Source: Bacteroidales bacterium (GTDB taxonomy: Bacteria > Bacteroidota > Bacteroidia > Bacteroidales > Muribaculaceae). From it: a stretch of 64,000 bases of DNA. A program made the translations under genes and the position numbers. The notes beneath the pieces were generated by a model. The model did no database searches. It was not told the DNA's origin and saw only the letters and a list, made by a program, of their open reading frames with translations. Every line of letters starts with the position of its first letter. The stretch's first letter is position 1. Shown here piece after piece: positions 36,282 through 44,827 of this stretch. The DNA lies in contig JAJBVL010000050.1 in assembly GCA_020859845.1 (NCBI GenBank), positions 16,070-80,069 of the forward strand. The letters are read 5' to 3'.

Positions 36282-36359
36282 ATGGGCTTTTTGGGAAGAG
36301 AATGATAGCTAATTGGAGAAAAATGACTAATTTAGCAGCTTGAATTGAAACCAATCCCC

Positions 36360-37469
36360 ATGAGTCAACATACACCCATCAAAGTAGGCATCACCCATGG
36401 CGATATCAATGGTATAAGCTACGAGTTGATATTAAAAGCCTTGGAGGATAATCGCATTCTTGAACTTTGCACCCCCGTCATTTATGGCTCGGCCAAAATA
36501 GCCGCTCTGTATCGCAAGATGATACAGCATCCAGGGATTCCCTTAGTGCAAGTGGCCTCTGGAGCCGATGCGCGCCACGGAGAGTATAATATCGTAAACG
36601 TGGTGGCTGAAGACACCAAGGTCGATACGGGACAATCCACGCCTGTAGCTGGCCAAGCTGCTTTTGTGGCCTTGGAGCGTGCAGTGGCCGACCTCCGCAA
36701 TGGCGACATCGACGTGCTGGTCACTGCCCCTATCAACAAGCATAATATCCAGAGCCCTACATTCACTTTCCCAGGCCACACTGAGTATCTTGAGGCCTCG
36801 CTTGGCGAAGAGGGCGACAAGGCGCTGATGATATTATGTACCGACAAGCTGCGTGTGGCATTAGTCACAGCCCATACTCCTCTGTCAAAGGTGGCTGAAA
36901 GCATCACCGAGGACAATATCGTGGAGCGATTGAAAGCCTTCAATCTCTCTCTCCAAAAGGATTTTGGGGTGACTCAGCCTCGTATTGCTGTGCTTTCGCT
37001 CAATCCTCATGCAGGCGAGCAGGGCCTCCTTGGCAAGGAAGAGCAAGAAGTGATAATCCCAGCCATCAAGAAGGCGCAGGAGGCCAAGATCAACTGTTTT
37101 GGACCCTATGCTTCCGATGGGTTCTTTGGCAGCGGGCAATTTGCACATTTTGACGGGGTGTTGGCCATGTATCACGACCAGGGCTTGACCCCTTTCAAGA
37201 CACTGGCCATGGACAGCGGCGTCAACTTCACGGCTGGCCTTCCCTACGTGCGCACATCTCCCGACCATGGCACAGCCTACGACATCGCCGGCAAGGGGCA
37301 GGCCTCTCCCTCCTCCATGCGCGAAGCTCTCTATATGGCCATTGACATATGGCGCAATCGTCAGCGCTATGCCACTGCGCATGCCAACCCCCTGCGCAAG
37401 CAGTATGTGGAGAAAAACAAGACCGACAATGTGGTGCTCGACCTCACAAAATCATCCGACGAAGAATAA
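36360..37469 (+). CDS. pdxA: 4-hydroxythreonine-4-phosphate dehydrogenase
   Basis: 369 aa from the ATG at 36360 (MSQHTPIKVGITHGDINGISYELIL); the ORF-track start five codons earlier is a TTG. PdxA metal/substrate motifs are present: TAPINKHNIQ, FPGHTEYLEA (His), LNPHAGEQGLLGKEE (His) and MYHDQGLTPFKTL (His), with TSPDHGTAYDIAGKG at the C-terminus. It oxidises 4-phosphohydroxythreonine in pyridoxal phosphate synthesis. It is followed after 5 nt by the nucleotidyltransferase of the inositol-lipid cluster, so it is probably the first gene of that operon. Confidence 0.95.
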   Translation: MSQHTPIKVGITHGDINGISYELILKALEDNRILELCTPVIYGSAKIAALYRKMIQHPGIPLVQVASGADARHGEYNIVNVVAEDTKVDTGQSTPVAGQAAFVALERAVADLRNGDIDVLVTAPINKHNIQSPTFTFPGHTEYLEASLGEEGDKALMILCTDKLRVALVTAHTPLSKVAESITEDNIVERLKAFNLSLQKDFGVTQPRIAVLSLNPHAGEQGLLGKEEQEVIIPAIKKAQEAKINCFGPYASDGFFGSGQFAHFDGVLAMYHDQGLTPFKTLAMDSGVNFTAGLPYVRTSPDHGTAYDIAGKGQASPSSMREALYMAIDIWRNRQRYATAHANPLRKQYVEKNKTDNVVLDLTKSSDEE

Positions 37470-37474
37470 GAAGT

Positions 37475-38191
37475 ATGAACTACGCAATTATTGCCGCAGG
37501 CGAAGGTTCGCGCTTGGTGCAAGAAGGAGTGAAGTGGCCCAAGCCGTTGGTGAGACTCAATGGCCAACCCATGATAGAGCGTTTGATCGACATCTTTATG
37601 GCCAATAATCCCGAGTCGCTCACCGTGATCGTCAATGAGCAGATGACCCAAGTGAAAGAATTCTTGGAGAGCCTGACGTTGCCGGTGCCGTTTACTCTCG
37701 TTGTGAAGTCAACGCCGTCGTCGATGCATAGCTTTTATGAGGTGAGCCGCCACCTGCTTGCCCTTCCAGAGGATAAAAAGCTGTGTCTCACCACGGTCGA
37801 CACCATCTTTCGCCCCTCCGACTTCGCAAGCTATATCCGAGCCTTTGAAGATGACAAGGTGGCCGATGGCTATATGGCCGTCACCTCGTTTATCGACGAC
37901 GAGAAGCCGCTCTATATAAAAGTAGATAGCCAGATGGACATCACTGCTTTCTGCGACAAGCCCTTCCCGGGAGTAGAATATATCTCGGGAGGAGTCTATG
38001 GGCTGCGTAGAAGCGCCATACCCGTGCTCGAGGACTGTATGGCAAAGGGTGTGGCTCGCATGCGCAATTATCAGCGCGCCTTGGTAGAGGCCGGCCTTAA
38101 GCTGCGTGCCTATCCTTTCCCTAAGATAGTGGATGTGGACCATGCAGGAGATATAGCCACCGCAGAGGCGTTTCTTAACGACAGGAGCTGA
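37475..38191 (+). CDS. Nucleotidyltransferase of the inositol-lipid cluster
   Basis: 238 aa from the ATG at 37475, 5 nt after pdxA; the ORF-track start lies inside pdxA. It begins MNYAIIAAGEGSRLVQEGVKWPKPLVRLNGQPMIERL, the GxGxR/KPL signature of sugar/polyol-phosphate nucleotidyltransferases, with the catalytic Lys in WPKPL. The protein has only the catalytic domain. In the B. thetaiotaomicron inositol-lipid locus an NTP transferase also lies next to the CDP-alcohol transferase and inositol-phosphate synthase; a role as an inositol-phosphate cytidylyl- or similar transferase is inference. Confidence 0.82.
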   Translation: MNYAIIAAGEGSRLVQEGVKWPKPLVRLNGQPMIERLIDIFMANNPESLTVIVNEQMTQVKEFLESLTLPVPFTLVVKSTPSSMHSFYEVSRHLLALPEDKKLCLTTVDTIFRPSDFASYIRAFEDDKVADGYMAVTSFIDDEKPLYIKVDSQMDITAFCDKPFPGVEYISGGVYGLRRSAIPVLEDCMAKGVARMRNYQRALVEAGLKLRAYPFPKIVDVDHAGDIATAEAFLNDRS

Positions 38192-38242
38192 CCCCGGAGA
38201 AACCAACAACCAATCAAAACGAATATACTTATCCACACTATA

Positions 38243-39118
38243 ATGGCTGAGATAAAAATAGCAGGGGTGATGCGTGCAGGCGCTTATTCCCCCAATCACA
38301 TAGGCAACGATGCCGCTATCTTTAACATCGTGGCCGACCAACTGCGCAAGCGTGGCTGTGAAGTCAATGTCTATAGCGAGGAGCAACTAATCGCCGACAA
38401 AGTGACCGAGCCCATCATCGTCAACATGTGTCGCGAGATGCGCTCGATTGCCAAGCTCCAAGAGAAGGAAGACCATGGAGCGTTGGTGATCAACTCAGGC
38501 TACGGCATCGAGAACTGTACTCGCGAGCGCATGACCCGTATACTCGTGGGTAGCAACATCCCTTATCCCGAAAGCTTGATTGTTGACACCAACGAAGGTA
38601 TTCGCGAGAAGCTCATAAAGAATGGGTTTAACCAATGCTGGATTAAGCGCGGCGACTTCCACGCCATGCACAAAGAGGACGTGAGCTACGTGCGTCATCC
38701 CGAGGAGGCTCAGGAGGTGCTTCAAGAATACTTCCTGCGTGGCATTAAACGCGCAGTCATCAATCGCCATCTCGTAGGCGACTTGATAAAATTTTATGGT
38801 GTGCAGGGCACGCCCTTCTTCTTCTGGTTTTATCCCTTCGACGAGGGCCATAGCAAGTATGGCCACGAAGCTGTCAATGGCAAGTCGCAGGGCCTCCCCT
38901 TTGACAAAGAGCGCCTAAAAGCCATCTGTCAAAACGCCTCGGAGGTGCTGGACGTGAAAATTTATGGCGGCGACTGCATAGTGTCGCCCGAAGGTGATAT
39001 CCGTATTATTGACTTTAACGACTGGCCCAGTTTTGCGCCTTGTCGCAACGAGGCCGCCCCTCATATTGCTAAATGTATTATCAACTCGATAAAAAATCAT
39101 CCTCTCACCAACAAGTAG
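38243..39118 (+). CDS. ATP-grasp family protein of the inositol-lipid cluster
   Basis: 291 aa soluble protein. The fold is suggested by the NIPYPESLIV and CWIKRGDFHAM (ATP-binding lysine strand) segments, the IKRAVINRHLVGDLIKFYGVQG strand pair and the C-terminal IRIIDFNDWPSFAPCRNEAA, which places Asp and Asn as metal ligands as in RimK/glutathione-synthetase-like ATP-grasp enzymes. Such enzymes ligate an acid to an amine or alcohol via an acyl phosphate. Its substrate is unknown. It lies between the nucleotidyltransferase and the CDP-alcohol transferase, 51 and 11 nt away, so it is almost certainly in the same pathway. Confidence 0.75.
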   Translation: MAEIKIAGVMRAGAYSPNHIGNDAAIFNIVADQLRKRGCEVNVYSEEQLIADKVTEPIIVNMCREMRSIAKLQEKEDHGALVINSGYGIENCTRERMTRILVGSNIPYPESLIVDTNEGIREKLIKNGFNQCWIKRGDFHAMHKEDVSYVRHPEEAQEVLQEYFLRGIKRAVINRHLVGDLIKFYGVQGTPFFFWFYPFDEGHSKYGHEAVNGKSQGLPFDKERLKAICQNASEVLDVKIYGGDCIVSPEGDIRIIDFNDWPSFAPCRNEAAPHIAKCIINSIKNHPLTNK

Positions 39119-39129
39119 CGCGCCAGGAT

Positions 39130-40062
39130 ATGAAAGAGACCTCCGGGTATAAGGCCTCGCTAAAGTCGATGGATACAGAAGAACATATCGACTTGGCGTT
39201 TTATCGCCCTATAGGATATATGTGGGCCTGTCTTGCCAAGCGTCTTGGCATTACTCCCAACGCTATCACAATCGCCTCTATCTTCCTTGGTATAGGAGCG
39301 GGTGTGGCTTTCTATTTCAACGATATTTGGATTAATATAATAGGAGTAGTGTTGCTGGTCTGGGCCAATTCGTTTGACAGCGCCGATGGCCAGCTGGCTC
39401 GAATGACCAAGCAGTATTCGCGTCTTGGCCGTATACTCGACGGCTTGAGCGGCGACCTGTGGTTCCTGTCAATCTACATAGCCATCTGTCTTCGCGAGAA
39501 TTATACCTCCCACTTCTTTATGGCCCATCCATGGCTTATATGGGTCATAGCTGTGGTCACTGGTCTCTGCCACGCCAAGCAGGCGGCTATGGCCGACTAT
39601 TACCGCCAGTTTCACCTCTATTTTCTTAAGGGTGAGGAGGGGAGCGAACTTGAACGCGCCTTCTCGCTAAAACGCAAGCTCGCTAAGCTGACGTGGCGCC
39701 ACAACTTCTGGCAGAAGCTTACCTTGAGCTTCTACACCAACTATACCCTACAGCAGGAGGCTACCACCCCAGCCATGTCGCGGCTGCGCACAGAGCTTTC
39801 CCAGCGCTTCCCCGACGGGAAGATACCTCAGTCGTTTCGCGACGCCTTTCGCAAGGCAAGCCTGCCGCTGATGAAGTACACCAATATATTGTCGTTTAAT
39901 TGGCGCACGATAGCTCTCTTCGTCGCTATATTCCTGTTGATGCCGTGGCTCTATTTCGCTTTCGAGCTGACGGTGCTCAACGTTATACTGCTGATGATGG
40001 TATGGCGTCATGAACGTATCTGCAAACGTTTTACCCAAGAACTGAAAGATGGAAAATACTAA
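39130..40062 (+). CDS. CDP-alcohol phosphatidyltransferase (inositol-lipid synthase candidate)
   Basis: 310 aa from the ATG at 39130 (MKETSGYKAS); the ORF-track start overlaps the ATP-grasp gene. The family motif D-x2-DG-x2-AR-x8-G-x3-D-x3-D is complete: DSADGQLARMTKQYSRLGRILDGLSGD. About six membrane segments are visible (ITIASIFLGIGAGVAFYF, IIGVVLLVWANSF, LWFLSIYIAICL, LIWVIAVVTGL, IALFVAIFLLMPWLYFAF, LTVLNVILLMMVW). It transfers a phosphatidyl group from CDP-diacylglycerol to a polyol (phosphate), here probably inositol phosphate. The last 14 nt overlap the HAD gene. Confidence 0.87.
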   Translation: MKETSGYKASLKSMDTEEHIDLAFYRPIGYMWACLAKRLGITPNAITIASIFLGIGAGVAFYFNDIWINIIGVVLLVWANSFDSADGQLARMTKQYSRLGRILDGLSGDLWFLSIYIAICLRENYTSHFFMAHPWLIWVIAVVTGLCHAKQAAMADYYRQFHLYFLKGEEGSELERAFSLKRKLAKLTWRHNFWQKLTLSFYTNYTLQQEATTPAMSRLRTELSQRFPDGKIPQSFRDAFRKASLPLMKYTNILSFNWRTIALFVAIFLLMPWLYFAFELTVLNVILLMMVWRHERICKRFTQELKDGKY

Positions 40063-40762
40063 AATTAAAGGAATAATCTTTGATTACGGTGGGACAATCG
40101 ACACGCGGGGTGTCCACTGGAGCTGGGTGATACGCGATGGCTATGAAGCTGTTGGTGTGCCAGTGGGTCTTCAAGACTTCCGCGATGCCTACGTGTATGC
40201 CGAGCGTGAACTGGCACGCACACGCCACATCTATCCCCATCACAACTTCTATCATCTGCTCAAGATTAAGATGGACATCGAGCTTGGCTATCTCGTAGAG
40301 CATGGGATATTGTCTCAAGGGTCCGTTGAGAAATATGCTGAGCCGGTGGCGGCTTATTGTTATGATGCTGCTCGCAATGCCGTTGAGGATGCGCGCCCCA
40401 CTCTGGAAGCGCTTTATCAACGCTATCCTCTGGTGTTGGTGTCAAACTTCTATGGCAATGTTGAGGCCGTACTGGCCGACTTTGACTTGCTGCGCTACTT
40501 CCGTCAGATTATAGAGAGCGCGGTGGTGGGCGTCCGTAAGCCCGACCCAGCTATCTTCCAGCTCGGAGTAGATGCTTTGGGGCTGAAGCCCCAAGAGGTG
40601 TTGGTGATTGGCGACAGCTACCGTAAGGACATTGAGCCTGCACGTAAGATAGGGTGTCAAGTGGCTTGGCTCAAGGGCCGTGGCTGGACCGCCGATGAAG
40701 ACGCTGTGGAGGACTCAGCAATGATCTCGCAGCTCGGAGATGTGCTAAGGGTAGCGTTATAA
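40049..40762 (+). CDS. HAD-family phosphatase of the inositol-lipid cluster
   Basis: 237 aa. HAD motif I is IIFDYGGTID (nucleophile Asp), motif II LVSNFYGN, motif III Lys in VGVRKPDPAIF and motif IV VLVIGDSYRKDIEPARK, with a helical cap. The second residue of the DxD pair is Gly (DYG), as in several YihX-type HADs, so some activity or specificity change is possible. Its start overlaps the CDP-alcohol transferase by 14 nt. The expected role is dephosphorylation of phosphatidylinositol phosphate to phosphatidylinositol, by analogy with the HAD protein of the B. thetaiotaomicron locus. Confidence 0.82.
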   Translation: MENTKIKGIIFDYGGTIDTRGVHWSWVIRDGYEAVGVPVGLQDFRDAYVYAERELARTRHIYPHHNFYHLLKIKMDIELGYLVEHGILSQGSVEKYAEPVAAYCYDAARNAVEDARPTLEALYQRYPLVLVSNFYGNVEAVLADFDLLRYFRQIIESAVVGVRKPDPAIFQLGVDALGLKPQEVLVIGDSYRKDIEPARKIGCQVAWLKGRGWTADEDAVEDSAMISQLGDVLRVAL

Positions 40763-40973
40763 ATGCTTAACATAAAAACGCCTAATTTAGTTTGAATTTA
40801 AATATATCTAACAATATTCGCAAAATATTATTGATTTTTAGTAAAAATAAGCGCTTTTTAAATTGAAAATATTTTCACACCTTGAAAATTACTACTACTT
40901 TTACGCGCAATTTTTACAAGACAAATAGTAAACCAAGAAATAACACTCAAAAAGACTTATCAACAACCTGATC

Positions 40974-42281
40974 ATGAACAAATCAAATGTTAAGCCTGCA
41001 GAAGGCAAACTTGGAGTTCTCGTAGTAGGACTGGGAGCCGTAAGCTCTACATTTATGACTGGTGTGCTCATGGCTCGCAAAGGGCTTGCAAAGCCTGTAG
41101 GCTCCATGACGCAGTATGACAAAATCCGTGTAGGAAAAGGTGCCGACAAGAAATATCTGAAATATGATGAGATAGTGCCCATGGCCAAGCTCGACGACAT
41201 CGTATTTGGCGCTTGGGACGTATATCCTGCCAACGCCTACGAGAGCGCTATCAATTGTGAGGTGCTGAAGGAGAAGGATATCGAGCCCGTAAAGGATGAG
41301 CTCGTGAAGATCAAGCCTATGAAGGCTGCCTTCGACCACAATTATGCAAAGCGTCTTGATGGCGACAATGTAAAGCAGGTGAAGGATCGCTGGGATATGA
41401 CCGAGCAGATACGCGAAGATATCCGTCGCTTCAAGAAGGAGACTGGTGTTGACCGCGTAGTAGTGCTTTGGGCAGCTTCTACCGAGGTATATGTCCCAGT
41501 AGATGAGAAGATTCATGGCTCGCTTGAGGCTCTTGAGGCTGCAATGAAGGCCGACGACAAGGACCATATCGCTCCCTCGATGTGCTATGCTTATGCAGCT
41601 CTGAGCGAAGGTTGTCCTTTCATCATGGGTGCCCCCAACACCACCGTTGATATCCCCGCCATGTGGGAGCTCAGCGAGAAGACCGGTATGCCTATCGCTG
41701 GTAAGGACTTCAAGACTGGCCAGACACTGGTGAAGAGCGGTTTTGCTCCCATCATCGGCACACGTTGCCTTGGCCTCTCTGGATGGTTCTCAACCAACAT
41801 TCTTGGCAACCGCGATGGTCTGGTGCTCGACGAACCTGCCAACTTCCGCACCAAGGAGGTATCGAAGCTCTCCACTCTGGAATCGATCCTCGTGCCCGAG
41901 AATCAGCCCGACCTCTATACCGACTACTACCACAAGGTACGTATCAACTACTATCCTCCCCGCAACGACAACAAGGAAGGCTGGGACAACATCGACATCT
42001 TTGGCTGGATGGGCTACCCCATGCAGATCAAGATCAACTTCCTCTGCCGCGACTCTATCCTCGCTGCTCCTCTTTGCCTTGACCTCGTGCTCCTCAGCGA
42101 CCTCGCTGCTCGCGCTGGCCGCCACGGCATACAGCGTTTCTTGAGCTTCTTCCTCAAGAGCCCTATGCACGACTACACCAAGGGCGAAGTGCCTGTCAAC
42201 CATCTCTTCCAGCAGTATGTAATGCTGAAGAACGCTCTGCGCGAGATGGGCGGCTATGAGGCCGATGAAGAAATTGACTAA
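40974..42281 (+). CDS. myo-Inositol-1-phosphate synthase
   Basis: 435 aa. The NAD-binding motif LVVGLGAVSSTFMTGVLMARKG is at residues about 13-34; further family blocks are WAASTEVYVPV, SMCYAYAALSEGCPFIMGAPNTTVDIPAM, GKDFKTGQTLVKS (catalytic Lys) and FGWMGYPMQIKINFLCRDSILAAPLCLDLVLL, as in bacterial/archaeal-type MIPS. It converts glucose-6-phosphate to inositol phosphate, the first step of the lipid pathway. It is separated from the other cluster genes by 211 nt of AT-rich DNA with no recognisable gene, probably its own promoter, and ends at a strong terminator. Confidence 0.94.
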   Translation: MNKSNVKPAEGKLGVLVVGLGAVSSTFMTGVLMARKGLAKPVGSMTQYDKIRVGKGADKKYLKYDEIVPMAKLDDIVFGAWDVYPANAYESAINCEVLKEKDIEPVKDELVKIKPMKAAFDHNYAKRLDGDNVKQVKDRWDMTEQIREDIRRFKKETGVDRVVVLWAASTEVYVPVDEKIHGSLEALEAAMKADDKDHIAPSMCYAYAALSEGCPFIMGAPNTTVDIPAMWELSEKTGMPIAGKDFKTGQTLVKSGFAPIIGTRCLGLSGWFSTNILGNRDGLVLDEPANFRTKEVSKLSTLESILVPENQPDLYTDYYHKVRINYYPPRNDNKEGWDNIDIFGWMGYPMQIKINFLCRDSILAAPLCLDLVLLSDLAARAGRHGIQRFLSFFLKSPMHDYTKGEVPVNHLFQQYVMLKNALREMGGYEADEEID

Positions 42282-42316
42282 AGAATGTTTTAAGTTAGGT
42301 ATTATTCAAACCAAAG

Positions 42317-42350
42317 CGAGGGCTGCCGTGAGGCAGCCCTCGTTGTTTAT
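42317..42350 (+). terminator. Terminator of the inositol-phosphate synthase gene
   Basis: CGAGGGCTGCC GTGA GGCAGCCCTCG hairpin followed by TTGTTTATTTA. Confidence 0.9.
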
Positions 42351-42381
42351 TTACTCTTATAGAAGATACTCGGTCGGGGGG

Positions 42382-43539
42382 TTAGCGCACGATGTATTTC
42401 TTACCGTTGGCGATATAAATACCAGCTGGAAGACCCTCGAGAGAGTTGACCTGTGAGCGCACCTTTACGCCCATAGTGTTGTAGACATCAAAGGGGGCGC
42501 CTGTCGAGAGGTCGGCGTCGACGGTAGTGATGCCAGTGATGTATTCTTCCTTTGTCATAATCTTAAGCTCGCTGGGGGTACCTGAACTTACAGGGAGATA
42601 AGCCGTGTTGGCGTCAATCCACTGGCGTGAGCTGTCTGTGACAAAGCCAATAGAGCCGTCGGCAGTTACCCCCAGCACACGCATTGTGGAGGCTTGATAG
42701 TCGGTGCGGTTGTAGTGCTTACCTTTGGTGCCGCCTGTGGCTGAGTTGCCGTCGTCAAAGTTGAAGTATACGCCCTTGAGGAGGTTGGTGGGGTTGGCCG
42801 ACGACGAGCCGCCGATGTCCAGACGATTGTCAGAGGGAGAATCGGAGGTGAGCTTAAACAACACTGGTGTGTTGGCAGGCACCACTCCCTTCACCTCTTC
42901 AATCACAGCAGCGCCAAAGTCGGGGTCGACCATGGTGACTGTCCATACGCTTACACCAGTGGAATAGGGCGTGAATGGGAAGTCGGCATACATCGTGGCA
43001 TAGTAGCCTTGAGAAGTCTCCTCGGTGGCCTGTACGCCAAAGTAATTATCGTCGTCGGTGGCGTCAATCGCGTCAAAGTACCATAGACGTTCCTCGCCAG
43101 TGCCTTTTTCCGAGAGATAACCCACCTCTTTAGTGAGCACAAACTCGCCGTCGCAGAGATATTTTGTCATGCCACTTTTCGAGCCGTAAGCGTAGAAGCA
43201 ACCATACTTGCCCGCCATAATGCGTACATAGGTGCTAATAATATCATTAATACTCGTGCCCTGAGTGTTAATGTTGTACTGCACGCCCGAATAGTTGACC
43301 ACGTGCATCACGCTTGCAGGATTGCTCGTGGCGCGCGCATGAGTCTTATATAGCTCGATGGCGCCAAGGTCGGCTGTAGAAGCTTGATAGTTGATGGAGC
43401 CTTTGTTGTCGAGCACGAATGCATAACGGTCAGTATAATAGTTGCGTATACGATAATAGCCATCGGCAACCGGAGGATTTGATGCAGCAAATGCAGTGGC
43501 GCAGGTGGCCAGGGTGAGAAGGAGTAAGAGTTTTCTCAT
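42382..43539 (-). CDS. Secreted protein of unknown function with sorting-type C-terminus
   Basis: 385 aa. Signal peptide (MRKLLLLLTLATCATAFAAS), a start of the mature part with GYYRIRNYYTDRYAFVLDNKG that recalls ricin-like or 'DGYYRI.N' modules found in Bacteroidales secreted proteins, and a C-terminus VYNTMGVKVRSQVNSLEGLPAGIYIANGKKYIVR like the sorting-type ends of the lamin-tail and BspA-like proteins in this window. No catalytic motif is recognised. It is transcribed alone; TAACTTTG lies about 88 nt upstream. Confidence 0.75.
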   Translation of the reverse strand: MRKLLLLLTLATCATAFAASNPPVADGYYRIRNYYTDRYAFVLDNKGSINYQASTADLGAIELYKTHARATSNPASVMHVVNYSGVQYNINTQGTSINDIISTYVRIMAGKYGCFYAYGSKSGMTKYLCDGEFVLTKEVGYLSEKGTGEERLWYFDAIDATDDDNYFGVQATEETSQGYYATMYADFPFTPYSTGVSVWTVTMVDPDFGAAVIEEVKGVVPANTPVLFKLTSDSPSDNRLDIGGSSSANPTNLLKGVYFNFDDGNSATGGTKGKHYNRTDYQASTMRVLGVTADGSIGFVTDSSRQWIDANTAYLPVSSGTPSELKIMTKEEYITGITTVDADLSTGAPFDVYNTMGVKVRSQVNSLEGLPAGIYIANGKKYIVR

Positions 43540-43627
43540 TATTGAAACGAATAGAGTGAGTAGTTAGGGAGGGAAAATGTGATCTGAGGAGAGTGGGATT
43601 ATGTGATTATGTGTTGTAAGTGAACTG

Positions 43628-43635
43628 CAAAGTTA
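43628..43635 (-). promoter_or_regulatory. -7 element of the 385-aa secreted protein
   Basis: TAACTTTG on the minus strand, 88 nt before the ATG at 43539. Confidence 0.4.
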
Positions 43636-43673
43636 AGGATTATTATCCAATTGGCCATCACTTTGCGCAGGCG

Positions 43674-44756
43674 TTAACTACCTTTAAGTCTTCGGTTGAT
43701 GAGGCTCTTGGCCTTCTCGATGCTCCCACCGCGATATATCTGGGATCCCGTGGAGTCGGCAACGATGAAAAATGGCACTCTGGGTACAGCCATTTTCCTA
43801 AAAGCCGACGAAGCCACCGACCCGGGGGTCCAAGCCTGTACCCACGAGGCGGAGTCGCCATCCACCGACTGGCGCCAGCGCGCCGAGTCAAGAGCCGTGG
43901 ATATTTCCATCACCTTGAGGCGCCGCTTGGGAAAGGTGTCGCTGAGAGCTCGGAGGCTGGGGACAATCGTGTCGCGCTGGCTGCGTTCAGGCCCTACGAA
44001 AGCAAAGAGAGCGAGGCTCTGTTGGCGAGGCATGTAGCGTATGATGGTGTCGCGGCGGTCATAGAGGCCCATTGATTGCAATTCGGCATTGGCTTCGGTG
44101 GAGAGCAGGGAGGCCATCACCGTGTTAAAGCCTTGCACTACGGCTGTGGGGCGCGCTTTGAGGGGGATAAGGCTCATCAACGAGTCGGCCATCTTTTCGT
44201 ATCCTTCAGAAGAGAAGCGAGTGACCATCAACACTGTCGAGGCCATGCTCTTGGGGTGGGAACCTACATATTTGGCTATAGCTTGATTGACAGCCTCCAC
44301 GTCGCCCTTACGGATGGCATCGGCATTCTCGTGTAGAAAGTCGGCTACGGCGCTCGATGTCTTGTTGCCTTTTACCTCAGCCGCCAGCGGGTCCTCAGCA
44401 GAGAGCTTACACTCTATATTGTCGCCATTCTCAACGACGATGGTGGCCAGAGGGGTGCTGCCACTAAGGTATAGAAAACCGAGGGTAGGGGATGAGGATT
44501 GCCCTTGTAGGATAAACTTGCCTCCTTCGGCAGGCACCGACACGCGCTGCATGGCTCCGCGAGCATAGTAGATAAAGTCGATCATCTGGCCTCCTCCGCC
44601 AGCCACTTCGCCTTGGATACGAAAATTCTCATCATCGCCACACGACGCGAGGCTCAACGTCATAATGGCGGCCACCATAAGGATGGGAATCCTGAGAGAG
44701 GATTTCCTTTTTATGGCATATTTGTGGAAAAAATGGGTAAAGTTGAACTTAATCAT
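43674..44756 (-). CDS. DUF4369/thioredoxin-fold lipoprotein without redox cysteines
   Basis: 360 aa from the ATG at 44756 (the ORF-track start precedes the promoter). A long charged N-terminus leads to a lipoprotein signal LMVAAIMTLSLASC. The first domain (about 40-130: FRIQGEVAGGGGQMIDFIYYARGAMQRVSV) fits DUF4369; the second (about 235-360: SLALFAFVGPERSQRDTIVP...VPRVPFFIVADSTGSQIYRG) looks like the AhpC/thioredoxin fold with the cis-Pro region, but the CxxC active site is missing. Probably an envelope protein of the TlpA-like class that has lost redox function. The -7 element ends 4 nt before the ATG. Confidence 0.75.
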   Translation of the reverse strand: MIKFNFTHFFHKYAIKRKSSLRIPILMVAAIMTLSLASCGDDENFRIQGEVAGGGGQMIDFIYYARGAMQRVSVPAEGGKFILQGQSSSPTLGFLYLSGSTPLATIVVENGDNIECKLSAEDPLAAEVKGNKTSSAVADFLHENADAIRKGDVEAVNQAIAKYVGSHPKSMASTVLMVTRFSSEGYEKMADSLMSLIPLKARPTAVVQGFNTVMASLLSTEANAELQSMGLYDRRDTIIRYMPRQQSLALFAFVGPERSQRDTIVPSLRALSDTFPKRRLKVMEISTALDSARWRQSVDGDSASWVQAWTPGSVASSAFRKMAVPRVPFFIVADSTGSQIYRGGSIEKAKSLINRRLKGS

Positions 44757-44760
44757 GCAA

Positions 44761-44768
44761 CAAAGGTA
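44761..44768 (-). promoter_or_regulatory. -7 element abutting the DUF4369 lipoprotein start
   Basis: TACCTTTG on the minus strand; 4 nt separate its last G from the ATG at 44756. Confidence 0.5.
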
Positions 44769-44801
44769 TATAATATTAAACGCTAAACCAAACAAACTCA
44801 T

Positions 44802-44809
44802 TATCTTTG
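44802..44809 (+). promoter_or_regulatory. -7 element of the phospholipase A gene
   Basis: TATCTTTG on the plus strand, 18 nt before the ATG at 44828. It is divergent from the DUF4369 gene. Confidence 0.45.
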
Positions 44810-44827
44810 TAGTGAGATTTTCGCTGA

